Of a DNA stretch of 64,000 nucleotides, positions 18,755 to 29,317 are shown in pieces (within the stretch, counting starts at the first letter, position 1; every line of letters begins with the position of its first letter). Both the position numbers and the translations under genes were made by a program. The stretch covers positions 60,519,741-60,583,740 of the forward strand of contig CM041465.1 in assembly GCA_023213395.1 (NCBI GenBank), in the 5' to 3' direction. Under the pieces are notes generated by a model, which was not told the DNA's origin, did not search any database, and saw nothing but the letters and a program-made list of their open reading frames with translations. The DNA is from Cycas panzhihuaensis (taxonomy: Eukaryota; Cycadophyta).

Positions 18755-19715
18755 CATTCTTGCATCGAATGAGCAAGACAAACTGACTAAAACAAACTCT
18801 TTCATCTGGAAAATCAAGGTTGAAACCCTACTAAGGGCTAAAAATGGCTAGAATATAGCCACTGGGATAGAAAAAAGCCCACCAATGCTCCTGACCAGCC
18901 CAACTGGGACGAAAGAAATAATGCAAGTCTAATAATCTTAAAATTATCTATCTTAGATCCTCTTTTGGTGTATGCAGAATGGTTAAATGCCTGTGAAGAT
19001 ATTTGGAAGGTGTTTGCAAACCTCTATAGTCAGAGAAGTTAGGCTAGGATTGTAGCCTTAAAAGAAGAATTATTTAAATTGCACATGAAAGAAAAGGAGA
19101 ATATTTCAGAATTCATTCATAAGGTGACCTCTCTCATAAATGATCTGATTAGTGTAGGAGCCAATCTACTTGAACGGGAGATTGTTGAAATGATTGTCAA
19201 CGAACTTCCAAAATCCTTTGGTAGCATGGGAAATACCATAACTAATAATGATTAGACTACCACCATGTCACTAAAAACCCTAATGTGACTTCTCCTCAGA
19301 TAGGAACAAAGGTATAGAAGATACAAATATGAGAGAAATTGAGGTAGCTTTCTTATCCAGGCTTAGTCTTGGTTCTAGAGGACGAGGATCGTCAATCTCA
19401 AGAGGTTGAGGAAGGATTCTTAACACCAGAAGTCAATCCAAAGGAAGGTGGCAAGAGAATAGGAGCAGAGGACGATCAATTCCACCTAGAGATGCTAGAG
19501 TTTGCTTCAATTGCAGGAAACATGGACACTTTTTCAGCAATTGCAGAGCATTCGAAGTTTATTATCACTATGGGCAAGGAGGGTATTTTCCCTATTAATG
19601 TTCCCAGAGGAGAGCTATCATTCAGAGAGGGAAAAGGCCTATAGGAAACTATAGCAAGGAGCAAAATAACTTTGAAGAAGATGAAGAGAAAACTGCATTC
19701 ATTGTCAGTCTTAAA
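18755..19715 (+). pseudogene. Copia-4 gag with CCHC zinc knuckle
   Basis: UBN2-type Copia gag. 'FIWKIKVETLLRAKNG' (about 18,800-18,850) and 'NIATGIEK' form the N-terminal region; 'LSILDPLLVYAEWLNACEDI' (about 18,943-19,002), 'LKEELFKLHMKEKENISEFI' (about 19,060-19,119) and 'LLEREIVEMIVNELPKSFGS' (about 19,166-19,226) are the central helices. The knuckle CFNCRKHGHFFSNC is at 19,503-19,544. Frame changes or stops lie near 18,850, 19,040, 19,250 and 19,400. Gag would coat the RNA. Confidence 0.82.
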
Positions 19716-20508
19716 GATGAAGATGCCTGATATATTGACTTAGGATCATCTAGACATATGACAGGGTACAAAGAATGGTACTATTCTTTGAAGCCTTACT
19801 CTCAAAATAAATCAGTAGAGTTAGGGAACAAATATCTTCTCAATATTCAAGGAATTGGAATGATAGCAGTCGAAACAAAAGGAATAGTCCAAAAAATTGG
19901 AAACGTCCTTTTTGTTCTAGTACTAAAGAAAAATCTCCTCTCTGTTTCCCAGCTTAGGAAGAAAACGCTAAGAATTATTTTCGATGAGAATAGGTTCTGT
20001 TATATTTTAGATATGAAAAAGGGAGGTGTTGTAAACGCTGAGGGTATAGAAAGCAATGATCTCTATCGGTTGCTCTGTAACCTTATCATTACAAAAAGTG
20101 ATGTAAAAGCTTTTGTTGCTACAAATGTTGATAATAATAAACTCTAACATTTGAAGTATGGGCATATCTCTTTTGATAGATTGGAGTTATTAAAAAAAAA
20201 AAAAAGGTTGATAGACTTCCAAATATGACATTTCATTCTTTTGTCTGCAAAGGTTGCTTGCTTGGTAAACAACATTGTCTTCCTTGTCAAAAAAGTGAAT
20301 GGCGTGCCAGGAGCAAACTAGAGTTAGTACATCCTGATTTATGCAAACTTATCACTCCAAGTTCATTCAATGGTGTTCGATATTTTCTCATATTTATCAA
20401 TGACTTTTCTAGAAAAGTTTGGATTTAATTTCTCTATAGCAAATTTGAAACTTTTGATCAATTTGAAGAATTTATGGATAAAGCTGAATTGGAAAGCAAA
20501 AATAAAAT
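19716..20508 (+). pseudogene. Copia-4 protease and integrase N-terminal half
   Basis: Protease active site reads Asp-Leu-Gly at 19,737-19,745 where Asp-Ser-Gly is expected, followed by 'SSRHMTGYKEWY'. 'LFVLVLKKNLLSVSQLRKK' (about 19,907-19,965) is the protease end. GAG-pre-integrase finger: 'KYGHISFDRLELL' and 'CKGCLLGKQHCLP' (about 20,153-20,290). Integrase core begins with 'ELVHPDLCKLI' (Asp retained, about 20,322-20,354) and 'FLIFINDFSRKVW'. The reading stops at about 20,508, where it abuts the terminal bases of a Copia-6-type LTR. The same integrase segment is repeated at 28,241-28,384. An A run is at 20,192-20,206. Confidence 0.84.
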
Positions 20509-20596
20509 AAAGTGCGGTTGAGAAGGCCAAAGGATTAGAATGCCTAAGACCTATAAAACCAAGATCATGAAGAAAGTTCACTCTAGTTGTAGATAG
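20369..20596 (+). repeat. 228-bp direct duplication flanking Copia-5, left copy
   Basis: Contains 140 bp of Copia-4 integrase joined to the last about 88 bp of a Copia-6-family LTR. The same composite junction recurs at 28,241-28,469 with about eight differences. Copia-5 lies exactly between the two copies. Confidence 0.88.
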
Positions 20597-20868
20597 CACA
20601 CAATGGCAATGGAGAATGAAACAGAAGATGAAACAAGATATGAGAGCAAGCTTGGAGGTGAGAATGAATAATGACTCCCTCCTGGAGATTTCACATTTTA
20701 TTATTGAGGGTGAGCATTAGGGTTAGGATTTTCCCGCCTAATGACATGAACCCGAAGTTACATTTAAATGCACATAAAGTGCATTTCATTAAGAGACTAA
20801 TGCTAATAATATATATCCTAAGGTCACATAATTAATCTACACAAATGACCTTGATACATTCTCTTTCA
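20596..20868 (-). repeat. Copia-5 3' LTR, truncated
   Basis: Aligns with the 5' LTR from its GCACACAATGG segment to CTCTTTCA at 20,868. The outer 40 bp present at 27,927-27,965, and also in the solo LTR at 669-979, are missing, so the junction with the host is not a normal integrase-made end. Confidence 0.9.
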
Positions 20869-20880
20869 ATCCCCCCTTTA
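20869..20880 (-). other. Copia-5 polypurine tract
   Basis: Minus strand TAAAGGGGGGAT immediately beside the 3' LTR. Confidence 0.85.
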
Positions 20881-21314
20881 ATGGTGGAAGGTCATTTTCA
20901 GAAAATCTATTATATGAGGTCTTCATTTGAGCCTCATTATTACATTGAAATTCTAAATGACACTTTTGTGTGAAACCCTCATAGCGAATAAAAACCCACA
21001 AACTTTCTAAGATCTATAGCCCCTTTTATAAATCAAAATGGCTAAGGTGGCTCTTTGATGTAGCCTGATAGCCAAGCAACTTAAATGTGCAGCTTAATCT
21101 GCTAAGTCTCCATATACTGTTTCTTCATCCCCTATGCCCTTTTGGGTTTTCACAGGTTCTGATTTTTCAAAACAAGTACAACCCTTATCCTTTCGTGCCC
21201 ACATGGGGTTTTCACAAAGAGGATAGTGCAGAGACTTACTCTTATTCTTCCGCGCCCACAAGGGGTTTTCACAAAGAGAATAGAGTATGATGATCCTGTT
21301 TCCATCTTCTTTGA
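20881..21314 (-). other. Copia-5 3' untranslated region
   Basis: Noncoding. Three imperfect copies of a segment containing CCCACAAGGGGTTTTCACA or a close variant occur near 21,146, 21,200 and 21,256, about 55 bp apart. Confidence 0.55.
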
Positions 21315-22060
21315 TCAATCGAAGATGGAGGCCCTAAGGTCGAGCTGCCTTCGGAATTGTTCAAACTTCACCTTTTGCAGCAGTTTGGTGAATCTATCGG
21401 CCACTTGATCTACTGTGGGGCAGTAATCTAATTGAATTGTGCCGTCATGAACAAGTTCCCTAATCCTGTGGACTTTCGTACTTATGTGTTTGGTACGATC
21501 GTGAAATATAGGATTTTTTGCCATACAGATTGCTAATTGATTATCCACATGAAGACTCGTAGGACTTGTTTGGGTGATACTCAATGTTTCCAATAATTTT
21601 CTGAGCCATATCACCTCTTTACTGGTCTCAGAAGCAACAATGTATTCAGCTTCGGCAGTTGAATCTGCAACTATCTTTTGCCGTCTGGATCTCCATGATA
21701 TTGATGATGTTCCAAGAAACGTTACATACCCAGACGTAGATCTTCCTATATCTTTATCTCCTGCAATGTCTGAGTCTGTGTATGTAGAAAGCTTGAAGTC
21801 TGAATTAGGTTCATACAACAGACCATATTTGCTAGTCGTCTTAAGGTATCTCAACACTCACACTACTGCCTGCCAATGATTCTGCTTAGGATTTGTCATG
21901 TAATGAGCAAGAATGCCGACAGAGTATATAATATCTGGCCTTGTATTAGTACTGTAGATGAGACTACCTACAAGTTTCCTGTAGAGTGTTGCGTTTGCCT
22001 CCTTAGTGTCACCTTCAGTTGGGAGTTTGGTGTTAGGGTCTATAGGTAACATCACTGGTC
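21315..22060 (-). pseudogene. Copia-5 RNase H and RT end
   Basis: Readable over about 180 codons from 21,857 down to 21,315: 'LRYLKTTSKYGLLYEP', 'YTDSDIAGDKDIGRSTSGYV', 'ISWRSRRQKIVADSTAEAEY' and 'EVIWLRKLLETL', with the RNase H catalytic acids retained (D in YTDSD; E in EAEY), then 'VDNQLAICMAKNPIFHDRTK' and 'DRFTKLLQKVKFEQFRRQL'. Upstream 22,055-21,858 has 'ATLYRKLVGSLIYSTNTRPD', the RT end. A single TGA (Trp to stop) at about 21,858 separates the two readings. One of the best preserved reading frames in the window. Confidence 0.9.
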
Positions 22061-22069
22061 GAGCATCTT

Positions 22070-22810
22070 CTTACTGAAACTTGGTTAGAAGATCGTTGAT
22101 GTATTTTTCTTGGGAGAGGAAAATTTTTCCATTCTTTTGTGTTACTTCAATTCCCAAGTAATATTTCATCAAACCGAGGTCAGACAATTCGACGCGTTTG
22201 CCAAGGTCCTTTTCAACCGGCTTATTGCCTGCTCACTATTACAGATTACTAGCATGTCATCCACAAAGATTATGAGATAAGTGACTTTATCCTTATGGCG
22301 CTTGATGAACAATGTTGCATCAATATCTTGATAGTCACAAACCTCGTATCCAAGTTGCTTCATCCTTTCAGACAACTTGGCAAACCAAGCGCGAGAGGCT
22401 TGTTTAAGGCCATACAAGGACTTTCTGAGTCTGCAAACCTTATGCTCTTGACCTTCGATCTCATATCCTTCTGGCTGAGCCATATAAATTTGTTCTTCAA
22501 GATCTCCATTGAGAAATGCGGTCTTAATATCGAGTTGGTGGATTTTCTAACCCTGTTGAGTAGCCAAGGCCACAAGAGTTCTAATTGTAGGCCACTTGGT
22601 TATAGGTGCAAAGACTTTAGTGTAGTCGATACCTTCCCTTTGTGTAAATCCTTTAGCTACCAACCTCGCCTTGTGTTTTTCAAGGGTGCCGTCTAATCTA
22701 TATTTGTTTTTGAACACCCATTTATTTTGAACTACCTTTCTTCCAAGTGGTAGATCAACGAGCTCCCATGTACCGTTCTTGATAAGAGATTGGTACTCTT
22801 CGTTCATGGC
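22070..22810 (-). pseudogene. Copia-5 reverse transcriptase
   Basis: 'NGTWELVDLPLGRKVVQNKW' (22,723-22,782), 'LEKHKARLVAKGFTQREGID', 'KVFAPITKWPTIRTLVALAT' (about 22,560-22,620), one stop at about 22,547, 'IHQLDIKTAFLNGDLEEQI' (about 22,485-22,540), 'YGLKQASRAWFAKLSERMK' (about 22,363-22,420) and catalytic Phe-Val-Asp-Asp at 22,256-22,267. The thumb after 22,169 is shifted. The palm residues needed for catalysis are intact; frameshifts prevent full translation. Confidence 0.9.
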
Positions 22811-23764
22811 ATTTCTCCAAAATTTGTATGCTTTACAACTTCTTGGTACGTTAAGGGCTCTTCATTAAGAGTAAGGTGCAATTCTGCTAGTTCAAGCTCA
22901 GTATATAATGATTCCTGCATCCTTGCTCTATGGGCACTTCGAGTGTCAGTTTTGCCCACCTCATCTGGTCGTATGTCCTTATTGAGATGGCGGGCTTCTC
23001 GAGATCCTCGAGTTGGGAATGATGTCCTCATTTCCCCAACTTCTTGGTTCTCATCATGTTCGTTAAAATGATTATTTTGTGAGGAGGATGTTGATGTGCC
23101 TGAGGAAGATGGTCCTTCTACCAATGTTTTGCCTTTGTCAACTGAAGGTGGAGAGGATGGTTCTTCTATAATGGCTTTGCCTTTGTCAACTTTGCTATCT
23201 TCAAAATATGGTGTTGGATGTGCACTCATCGGTTCAGAGTCACAACTTGTATCCTCCAAGGCTCTATTGTCAGCTTCCAACATTTGGAGTAATTTATGTC
23301 TGCCCCCCCCCCCCCCCCAAAAAAAATTTTGGAATCCGAACATCATACTTGATAACATTATTGTAGCGGCGTGAGGGTACTGTGGAGTCTAATTTAAGTA
23401 ACTGATCCTCTGTCTCCGCAAAAACGACATCTCTGGTAACGATGATTTTTCGTTGTGAAGGTATGAAGACCTTATACCCTTTCTTATCCATAGGGTATCC
23501 AACAAAGATGCTTTTAAGTGCCCTTGGCTGGAGTTTATTTCAATCTGCATCAAGAATATGGGCATAGCATGTAGAGCCAAAAATTTTAAAGTAGTGAACA
23601 ATGGGGGCTTGTCTTGACCACTTTTCATTAGGTGATTGTACTTTCTTTGATGGGCTAACAGCATTGATACAATAAACAAGCATCAGTTGCTTGACCCATA
23701 GATAGGCAGGTACATTTTTGTATATTAACATAGCACGAGCCATGTTCACGATTGTTCTGTTCAT
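22804..23764 (-). pseudogene. Copia-5 integrase C-terminus and Ser/Glu-rich linker to RT
   Basis: From 23,764 downward: 'MNRTIVNMARAMLIYKNVPA' (end of the integrase core), 'AVSPSKKVQSPNEKWSRQAP', 'FKIFGSTCYAHI' (about 23,540-23,600) and 'DKKGYKVFIPSQRKIIVTRD' (23,430-23,490), the usual Copia integrase tail. A poly-C/poly-A tract (23,300-23,327) causes a shift. The linker 23,300-22,880 is rich in Ser, Glu and Lys and carries two similar 'VDKGKxxxExPSS' segments; it ends 'ELELAELHLTLNEEPLTYQE'. Linkers of this kind are poorly conserved. Confidence 0.82.
23300..23327. repeat. Poly-C / poly-A homopolymer pair
   Basis: A run of about 17 C followed by 8 A inside the Copia-5 integrase-RT linker. 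A likely site of replication slippage or sequencing length error; it breaks the frame. Confidence 0.85.
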
Positions 23765-24950
23765 ACGCTCGGCAACTCCATTTTGCTGTGGGGTACCTGC
23801 TACTGTTGTTTTATGCTTGATGCCATTGTCTCAAAGGTAGCTTTCAAACTCATGTGAGGTATATTTGCCACCATTATCAGTTCAAAGACATTTGAGTTGA
23901 TAACCTGACTCTTTTTCAGTGAGGGCTTTGAATTCCTTGAATATACAGAATGCTTCATCTTTCTTGTGTAGAAAAGCTACCCATATTTTTCTAGTGAAAT
24001 CATCAATGAAAGAGATGTAATATAGCTTTCCCTTCAGTGAAGGAATGGCCATTGGCCCACACAAATCAGAGTGTACCAATTGTAATGGATGGCTCGATTT
24101 CCACTGACTTTTGGGAAAGGGTTGTTGATGAGATTTGGCAATGATACAAGCTTCACATCTAAAGGGCTTAGAGGAAAACTTTGGAAGGTTTGGAAGAGTG
24201 TTAGAAAGATCTCTAAGTCTATCAATGTGAACATGGCCCATGCGAGCATGCCAAAGAGCTTCTGGTGACAACGTTGAATGGGTCAAGATGGAATTAAATG
24301 CAAATTCTTCATCGGCACAAGGGCTTTGGGCACAGTGGACTTCAGAAGATGGAGAGCCATTTAGTCGAAAGAGTTTGCCAGAGAGATGTCCAGTCAAAAC
24401 CACCTGATTAGTTGGAGGGTGAATGACCTTGAGAGTCTGGTCATTTGCGGTTACACTCAGATCAAATCCACAAGAAACAAGTGTGGATAAAGAGAGTACG
24501 TTTTGTTTGAGATTGGGTATGTATAAGACATCAAGCAATGTAAAATCTTCTAAGCCTAGGAGTTTCAAGCGAATGTTGCCAATTCCTTCAACAGGTTGTT
24601 GTGATTTATCAGCCATGTGAACAACTCCATGAACATTTGAGTCAAATGTTTGATATAGATGATTGCATGTCATATGTTGAGTTATACATGTCCATGATCC
24701 ACTGTCCATCAATTGAAGCCACACTATTGGCAATTCCAATAGGGCTTGGCATTGGTGAAGGGAATTCACAAGTGATATATCCACACCGAGGTTTAAAGTA
24801 TTTCTTTGGTTGGTCAATGGCATTTGATGCTGAAGATCCCTCAATTCTTTGAATGTGTGCTTGTACAAAACCTGCACCACTAAAGGATTCTTCACAAGTT
24901 TCTTTAACATTGTGAGCTCCATGTTTTGGTTGGAACTTGGCCAACTTATA
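23765..24950 (-). pseudogene. Copia-5 protease and integrase core
   Basis: Protease active site Asp-Ser-Gly at 24,698-24,706, in 'MDSGS..CITQHMTCN'. 'LLDVLYIPNLKQNVLSLSTL' (about 24,480-24,540) is the protease end. GAG-pre-integrase finger: 'LWHARMGHVHIDRLRDL' (about 24,210-24,262) with 'FRCEACIIAKSHQQPFP' (24,115-24,165), giving H-x-H and C-x2-C. The integrase core shows 'LQLVHSDLCGPMAIPS' (first Asp, about 24,040-24,085) and 'FIDDFTRKIWVAFLHKKDEA'. The frame is open for 346 codons to 23,882; the second Asp block and Glu block follow after a frame break at about 23,880 ('NGVAERMNRT' near 23,755-23,785). Confidence 0.9.
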
Positions 24951-25901
24951 AGTGGCAGTTCTGCAATCTTTTGCTAAGTGTCCTTTATGGTTATACCGAT
25001 CACGCATAATAGTTTGATTACCAGTCCCTGAAGAAGTACTGGTTTGGCCTGACTGTCTTGCTCTTTGTTGAGGTGGCCCTTGGCCTTGAAACTGTCAAGG
25101 TTATGATTGAGGGTTTGATTGACCTTGTGGACGATTTCCCATATTTCTTTCTCTTCCTCTTGCTCGGTTGTTTCCTCTGCCACGAGAGGTACCTTGATTT
25201 TTTGTGTAGCAAACTTCTTCTTCTACCTCAAAGGCTGCATCTGGAAGAGAGTCAGAGGCTACAAAGTTTGTATCAAAGGTCTTGTCAAATTCTATGAACT
25301 TCTCGGCAAGTGCTTCGAAGTTGAGTGTCTTCAGTGTTCCACTAGATTGAAGACTTCCAAGCAAGTTTTTATAATCGGGGACATGTAAACATGACTGGAT
25401 CAAAAATGCCCAAGTGATGCATGGGGTCTTAAAGTCTTTGTCAATTGCCTGTTTGATTGGTCGAAGGAGATTTATTGTCTCATGAGCTCGTCTCTTCTGC
25501 ATTTTTAATTTGTTCATTTTTAAAACAAGATGAACAAATTCTAAATCTGACTTTGTATCAAAGTTCTTTCTAAGAACTTCCAGGACCTTCCAGACTATAT
25601 CATAATCCTCTTTGTTTATCAAGTTGTGCAAGGAGTGATCAATGACCAACAAAATTCCTACACGAATCTTTTCATCATCTATCTCCCATTGTAGTTTAGC
25701 TGCAGCATCTGTAGGAGTTGTTGGGGCAGATCCACTGGAAGCAGCTATTGTAGCCGTTGCTGGTATGCTGGGTGTAGGCTGCAAGTGGGCTCTCCAAAGG
25801 CCTTCATACTTTGTATCATTTTTAATTCCAGTGTACCATATATCCTAATTTTATTTACCTTTCAATATGCAGTTAACATTTTGCTTGAATTGAGATGACA
25901 T
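24951..25901 (-). pseudogene. Copia-5 gag
   Basis: The ATG at 25,901 opens MSSQFKQNVNCILKGK, a typical Copia gag start, interrupted by two stops. A long open frame from 25,784 to 25,101 then reads an Ala/Thr/Pro-rich segment, 'KLQWEIDDEKIRVGILLVID' (about 25,640-25,700), 'HSLHNLINKEDYDIVWKVLE', 'LKMNKLKMQKRRAHETINLL' (about 25,465-25,525) and an Arg/Gly-rich tail 'SRGRGNNRARGRER'. The knuckle at about 24,975-25,010 reads R-x3-... where the first Cys is lost ('RYNHKGHLAKDC'). UBN2-type. Coats the RNA in the particle. Confidence 0.86.
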
Positions 25902-26128
25902 GGTGATGATGAAGAAGTAGAAGAGATGATAGAAGTATATGCCACTGACACGTGTGGCTAGTACACCTGGCATAACAGGGATGTAAAAATAATTGTTATG
26001 ATGAGAAGCAAGCAATGATTAAGTATTTTTCAACAATTATAAAAATGAATATAAGTAATAATGCAAGAATGAGGCCTAATGTAGAGCTGGCAAAGAGTGG
26101 TGATATGTCATGCCACTAACCTCTCACT

Positions 26129-26172
26129 TATGTCCAATTGTAGGTGAGGTTATGTCCAATTGTAGGTGAGGT
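26129..26172. repeat. 22-bp tandem duplication
   Basis: Two exact neighbouring copies, beginning TATGTCCAATTGTAGG, in the Copia-5 leader. Confidence 0.9.
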
Positions 26173-26689
26173 TTCGATGCCTAAGGCTCCTAGTATACGA
26201 TTAGGGCCTTCACCTGCGACACCCGCACCTGCGCTTGGTGATGAAATCCAAGTCACAGTGGAGCCCAGGTACTCCCAGTCCTCACCAAGTTCACTAATGA
26301 GCAGCTATATACCTCCTCCGAAGAGTCAAATGGTACTGTGTATCCCACGGCTATGACGGATATTGGACCGGGTTAATTTTAATCTTGCATTAAGGTTTTC
26401 AGTTTTCCCGGGTGGTTATCAGGATTATCCCTGATTGGAGGTTGTAGGTATGGCTAAACGGCCCCTCCACCACTATTCCAATTAAGACCAGACCCAGTAT
26501 GAAACTCACACCTCCCTTAGGGCCTGGACTTCGGCCAACCTTGGTCTATTTTGATCAAGGCAAGTGTGCGCACAAGTCAAGAACTGGCAGTATAGATCGT
26601 ACAGATGAGATTCCTTTTAGGAATAGTGTAAGATGTTTTTGAATAACTGAAAATTGAAATAGAAAGTTGTCAAATGTGCTTGCTTGCTT

Positions 26690-26790
26690 TTTGTGCTTGC
26701 TTTGTTGTTGTTGCTGCTTTTGTGATGCTTTGTTGTTGTTGTTGTTTTTGTGATGCTTTATTGTTGTTGCTGCTTTTGTGATGCTTTATG
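26690..26790. repeat. Short tandem repeat array (GTGATGCTTT + TTG triplets)
   Basis: About three copies of a roughly 30-bp unit containing TTGTTGTTGTTGCTGCTTTT and GTGATGCTTT, in the Copia-5 leader. Confidence 0.85.
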
Positions 26791-27912
26791 CTATGTGTGC
26801 AAATAGAAAAAACATGCTAGATTTAGCAGGGGAACCGGATGTTGCTTCTGATCTAAGGTTTCCCTTGCTTTAGTACAATGTTTCCAAATATGATTTTGGA
26901 AGTTTTGATACAAAAGTTACAATGGGCTAAAAAGCGGATCAACTTGCCGCTAAAATGATGATTTTTTTAAATTTATATGCATGTTATTTTGCCATATTTT
27001 GTGATTTTTTCACAAAATTTTCAAATAATGATAAATGGGCAAATTTTTAAAAATTACAAATATGAAGGCCTAAATGATGAAATCTAAATTTATGACAGAA
27101 GGAAAAAATGTTCAGAATGTCGTTTCTGATAGAGTTGTGAAGTCAGATTTAAGAAAAGGCATAAAAATTTTTTGCCCGAAAAGGCACCAAAGTAAAATCA
27201 TGCCAGATCAACTGTCTCAGAATCTAGACTTCAATATGTCAAAAGTTACGTTTTGACACGTACATTAACTTTTTCTTCTGCACCATCTGCAAAATTTGCC
27301 AAAATATTGCCCAAAATGCCCTTGCAAGGTCCTTTATGGGGTTGAATAGGCAAAATCAGCAACCGTGAGAAAACTGCATAGATCTCACTAACCATTGGAT
27401 GAAATTTGATGAGATTTGTCTTAAACTGATCTTAAGACATAAATCTACCAGATCCCTTAATAAAACTTTTAGATTTTTAGCTTATAATTAAAGGATTTCA
27501 TTGGGAAAAGTGCTTTAAATCACTTATCCACAAAATTTATCCTTTTGTCACAGCCAAAACTCATTGTTGCAGGCTGATTCTGAAGTTTCTCCAGAAGACA
27601 AAAATGATCCTCTAGTCAAGGCGACCTTGCATGCCAAATTTCATCAAATTTTGAGATGGTCGAATTTTTATGAAAATTTGGGCCTTTAATGCTTCCGGGA
27701 CTGTTTCAGTAGTTGAACGGCTTCAAAAACCTGTATTCTTCACCTTTGAATTTCTGCACACATGGACAAAGTAGCAACATGCAAAATACTATAATTTTAT
27801 GCTCTCAAAATGTTAAAAAATAATGAATGCACTCTCAATACTTCACATTGAAGATGAAGGAGAGGCAAAATGACTCCATGCAAGTGGAATGGAGTGAATA
27901 GATCCCCTTCTA

Positions 27913-27924
27913 GCTCTGAAACCA
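27913..27924 (-). other. Copia-5 primer-binding site (initiator tRNA-Met type)
   Basis: Minus strand TGGTTTCAGAGC, one base from TGGTATCAGAGC, two bases inside the 5' LTR end. Confidence 0.85.
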
Positions 27925-27926
27925 CA

Positions 27927-28240
27927 TGAAGGAAGGATGGATCTAGGAGATAAATCACTTACATGCACACAATGGCAATGGAGAATGAAAAAGAAGATGA
28001 AACAAGATATGGGAGCAAGCTTGGAGGTGAAAATGAATAATGACTCCCTTCTTGAGATTTCACCTTTTATTATTGAGGGTGAGCATTAGGGTTAGGATTT
28101 TCCTGCCTAATGACATGAACCCGAAATTACATCTAAATGCACATAAAGTGCATTTCATTAAGAGATTAATGCTAATAATATATATCCTAAGGTCACATAA
28201 TTAATCTACACAAATGACTTTGATACATTAACCTCTTTCA
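27927..28240 (-). repeat. Copia-5 5' LTR
   Basis: 314 bp. Minus strand starts TGAAAGAGGTTAATG and ends CTTCCTTCA beside the primer site. The plus strand begins TGAAGGAAGG at 27,927. The complete copy used to define the family LTR. Confidence 0.93.
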
Positions 28241-28469
28241 AATGGTGCCTGATATTTTCTCATATTTATCAATGACTTTTCTAGAAAAGTTTGGATTTAA
28301 TTTCTCTATAGCAAATTTGAAACTTTTGATAAATTTGAAGAATTTATGGATAAAGCTGAATTGGAGAGCAAAAATAAAATAAAGTGCTGTTGAGAAGGCC
28401 AAAGGATTAGAATGCCTAAGACCTATAAAACCAAGATCATGAAGAAAGTGCACTCTAGTTCTAGATAGC
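28241..28469 (+). repeat. 228-bp direct duplication flanking Copia-5, right copy
   Basis: Matches 20,369-20,596. The first about 143 bp are Copia-4 integrase, the rest is the outer end of the Copia-6 3' LTR, which here continues intact to 28,943. Confidence 0.88.
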
Positions 28470-28943
28470 AAAAGAGCAATAACTAAAAGATAAGAAAGAC
28501 CAAGATCAAAGGAGCAAGATGATACCAAAAGTGTAAGGAGAAGGAATTAGTCCTACTCCAAAGAATACCACTTGATTAGCAAACTGGTAGCATAACATTA
28601 CACTCCAACTCTCCATATGAGACATGAGGAGAGGTCTCAATATATAGAGTAACTGAGGTTACCTAACATTGTTGGATGTTTGACAAGTGGCAAACATCCA
28701 AGCTACATGCAATGCATGGATTGCATGTCATGCATGAAGGACTTGTGTTTGTTTAGGCTCTCAAGTGAGCAAAGATGTATGAGGGTCCATTTGACCCTTT
28801 AGTTACAATGTTATGTCACTAGGAGGAAAGTGAGTTTGCACTTTATCACTTAAGTGATAAGTCACCCCATAAAGTACAAAATAATAAATAAAAGAATAAA
28901 GTGAATAAAGTACATACTTAACATGTAAACATAAGGTTTAACA
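28385..28943 (-). repeat. Copia-6 3' LTR
   Basis: Minus strand begins TGTTAAACCTTATGTTT at 28,943 and ends near 28,385. It keeps the U3 palindrome TTATCACTTAAGTGATAA (28,843-28,860), the inverted repeat around TTGGATGTTTG (about 28,671-28,702, slightly imperfect) and a TATATATT box near 28,640. The inner end is exact; the outer end is placed by comparison with Copia-7 to within a few bases. Confidence 0.85.
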
Positions 28944-29317
28944 CCCGCCCTTACTGTTTATAATGTTAAGTCAGATGCCAAGACTATCTCTAAATTTTAC
29001 AATTTTTTTTCTACCAAGAGGCTTGGTAAAGATATCTGTTATTTGCTCCTTTGTAGGTCTGTACTGGAGGTTGATCTCACCATTCTACACATGCTCTCTG
29101 ATGAAGTGATGATGAACTCGATGTGTTTGGTCCGTGCATGAAAGACTGGATTCTTGGCCAACTAGAGTACACTCTGATTATCACAATATATCCTAGTGGG
29201 GTGATTTTGCTTAAGTCCAAGCTCTCCAAGAATTCGCCGTATCCAGATAGCCTCACAAGTTGTGCTGATAGCAGCTTTGTACTCTGCTTCAATGGAGGAC
29301 AAGGTAACATTGGGTTC
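28944..29317 (-). pseudogene. Copia-6 RNase H, C-terminal half
   Basis: Continues the RNase H interrupted at 34,823. Readings: 'EAEYKAAISTTCEAIWIRRI' (about 29,240-29,299), 'NPTRIYCDNQSVL'-like block, 'NPVFHARTKHIEFHHHFI' (about 29,105-29,160) and 'FTKPLGRKK' (about 29,015-29,040), then the polypurine tract near 28,944-28,955 (minus CAGTAAGGGCGGG). Catalytic Glu and a following Asp are retained. Compare Copia-7 48,410-48,767. Confidence 0.85.

Larger units (their letters stand above)
25902..27912 (-). other. Copia-5 long leader between primer site and gag (2.0 kb)
   Basis: No conserved coding signal on either strand. It holds a 22-bp tandem duplication (26,129-26,172) and a TTG-rich short tandem array (26,690-26,790). 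Copia-7 has a leader of almost the same length. Confidence 0.65.
20596..28240 (-). mobile_element. Copia-5: Ty1/Copia element with both LTRs
   Basis: Minus-strand element of about 7.6 kb: 5' LTR 27,927-28,240, tRNA-iMet-type primer site, a 2-kb leader, gag, protease, integrase, RT, RNase H, polypurine tract, 3' LTR. The 3' LTR lacks its terminal about 40 bp, and a 228-bp direct repeat rather than a 5-bp duplication flanks the element. LTRs differ at roughly a dozen of 270 aligned positions. The family also includes Copia-3 and the solo LTR at 669-979. Confidence 0.9.
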
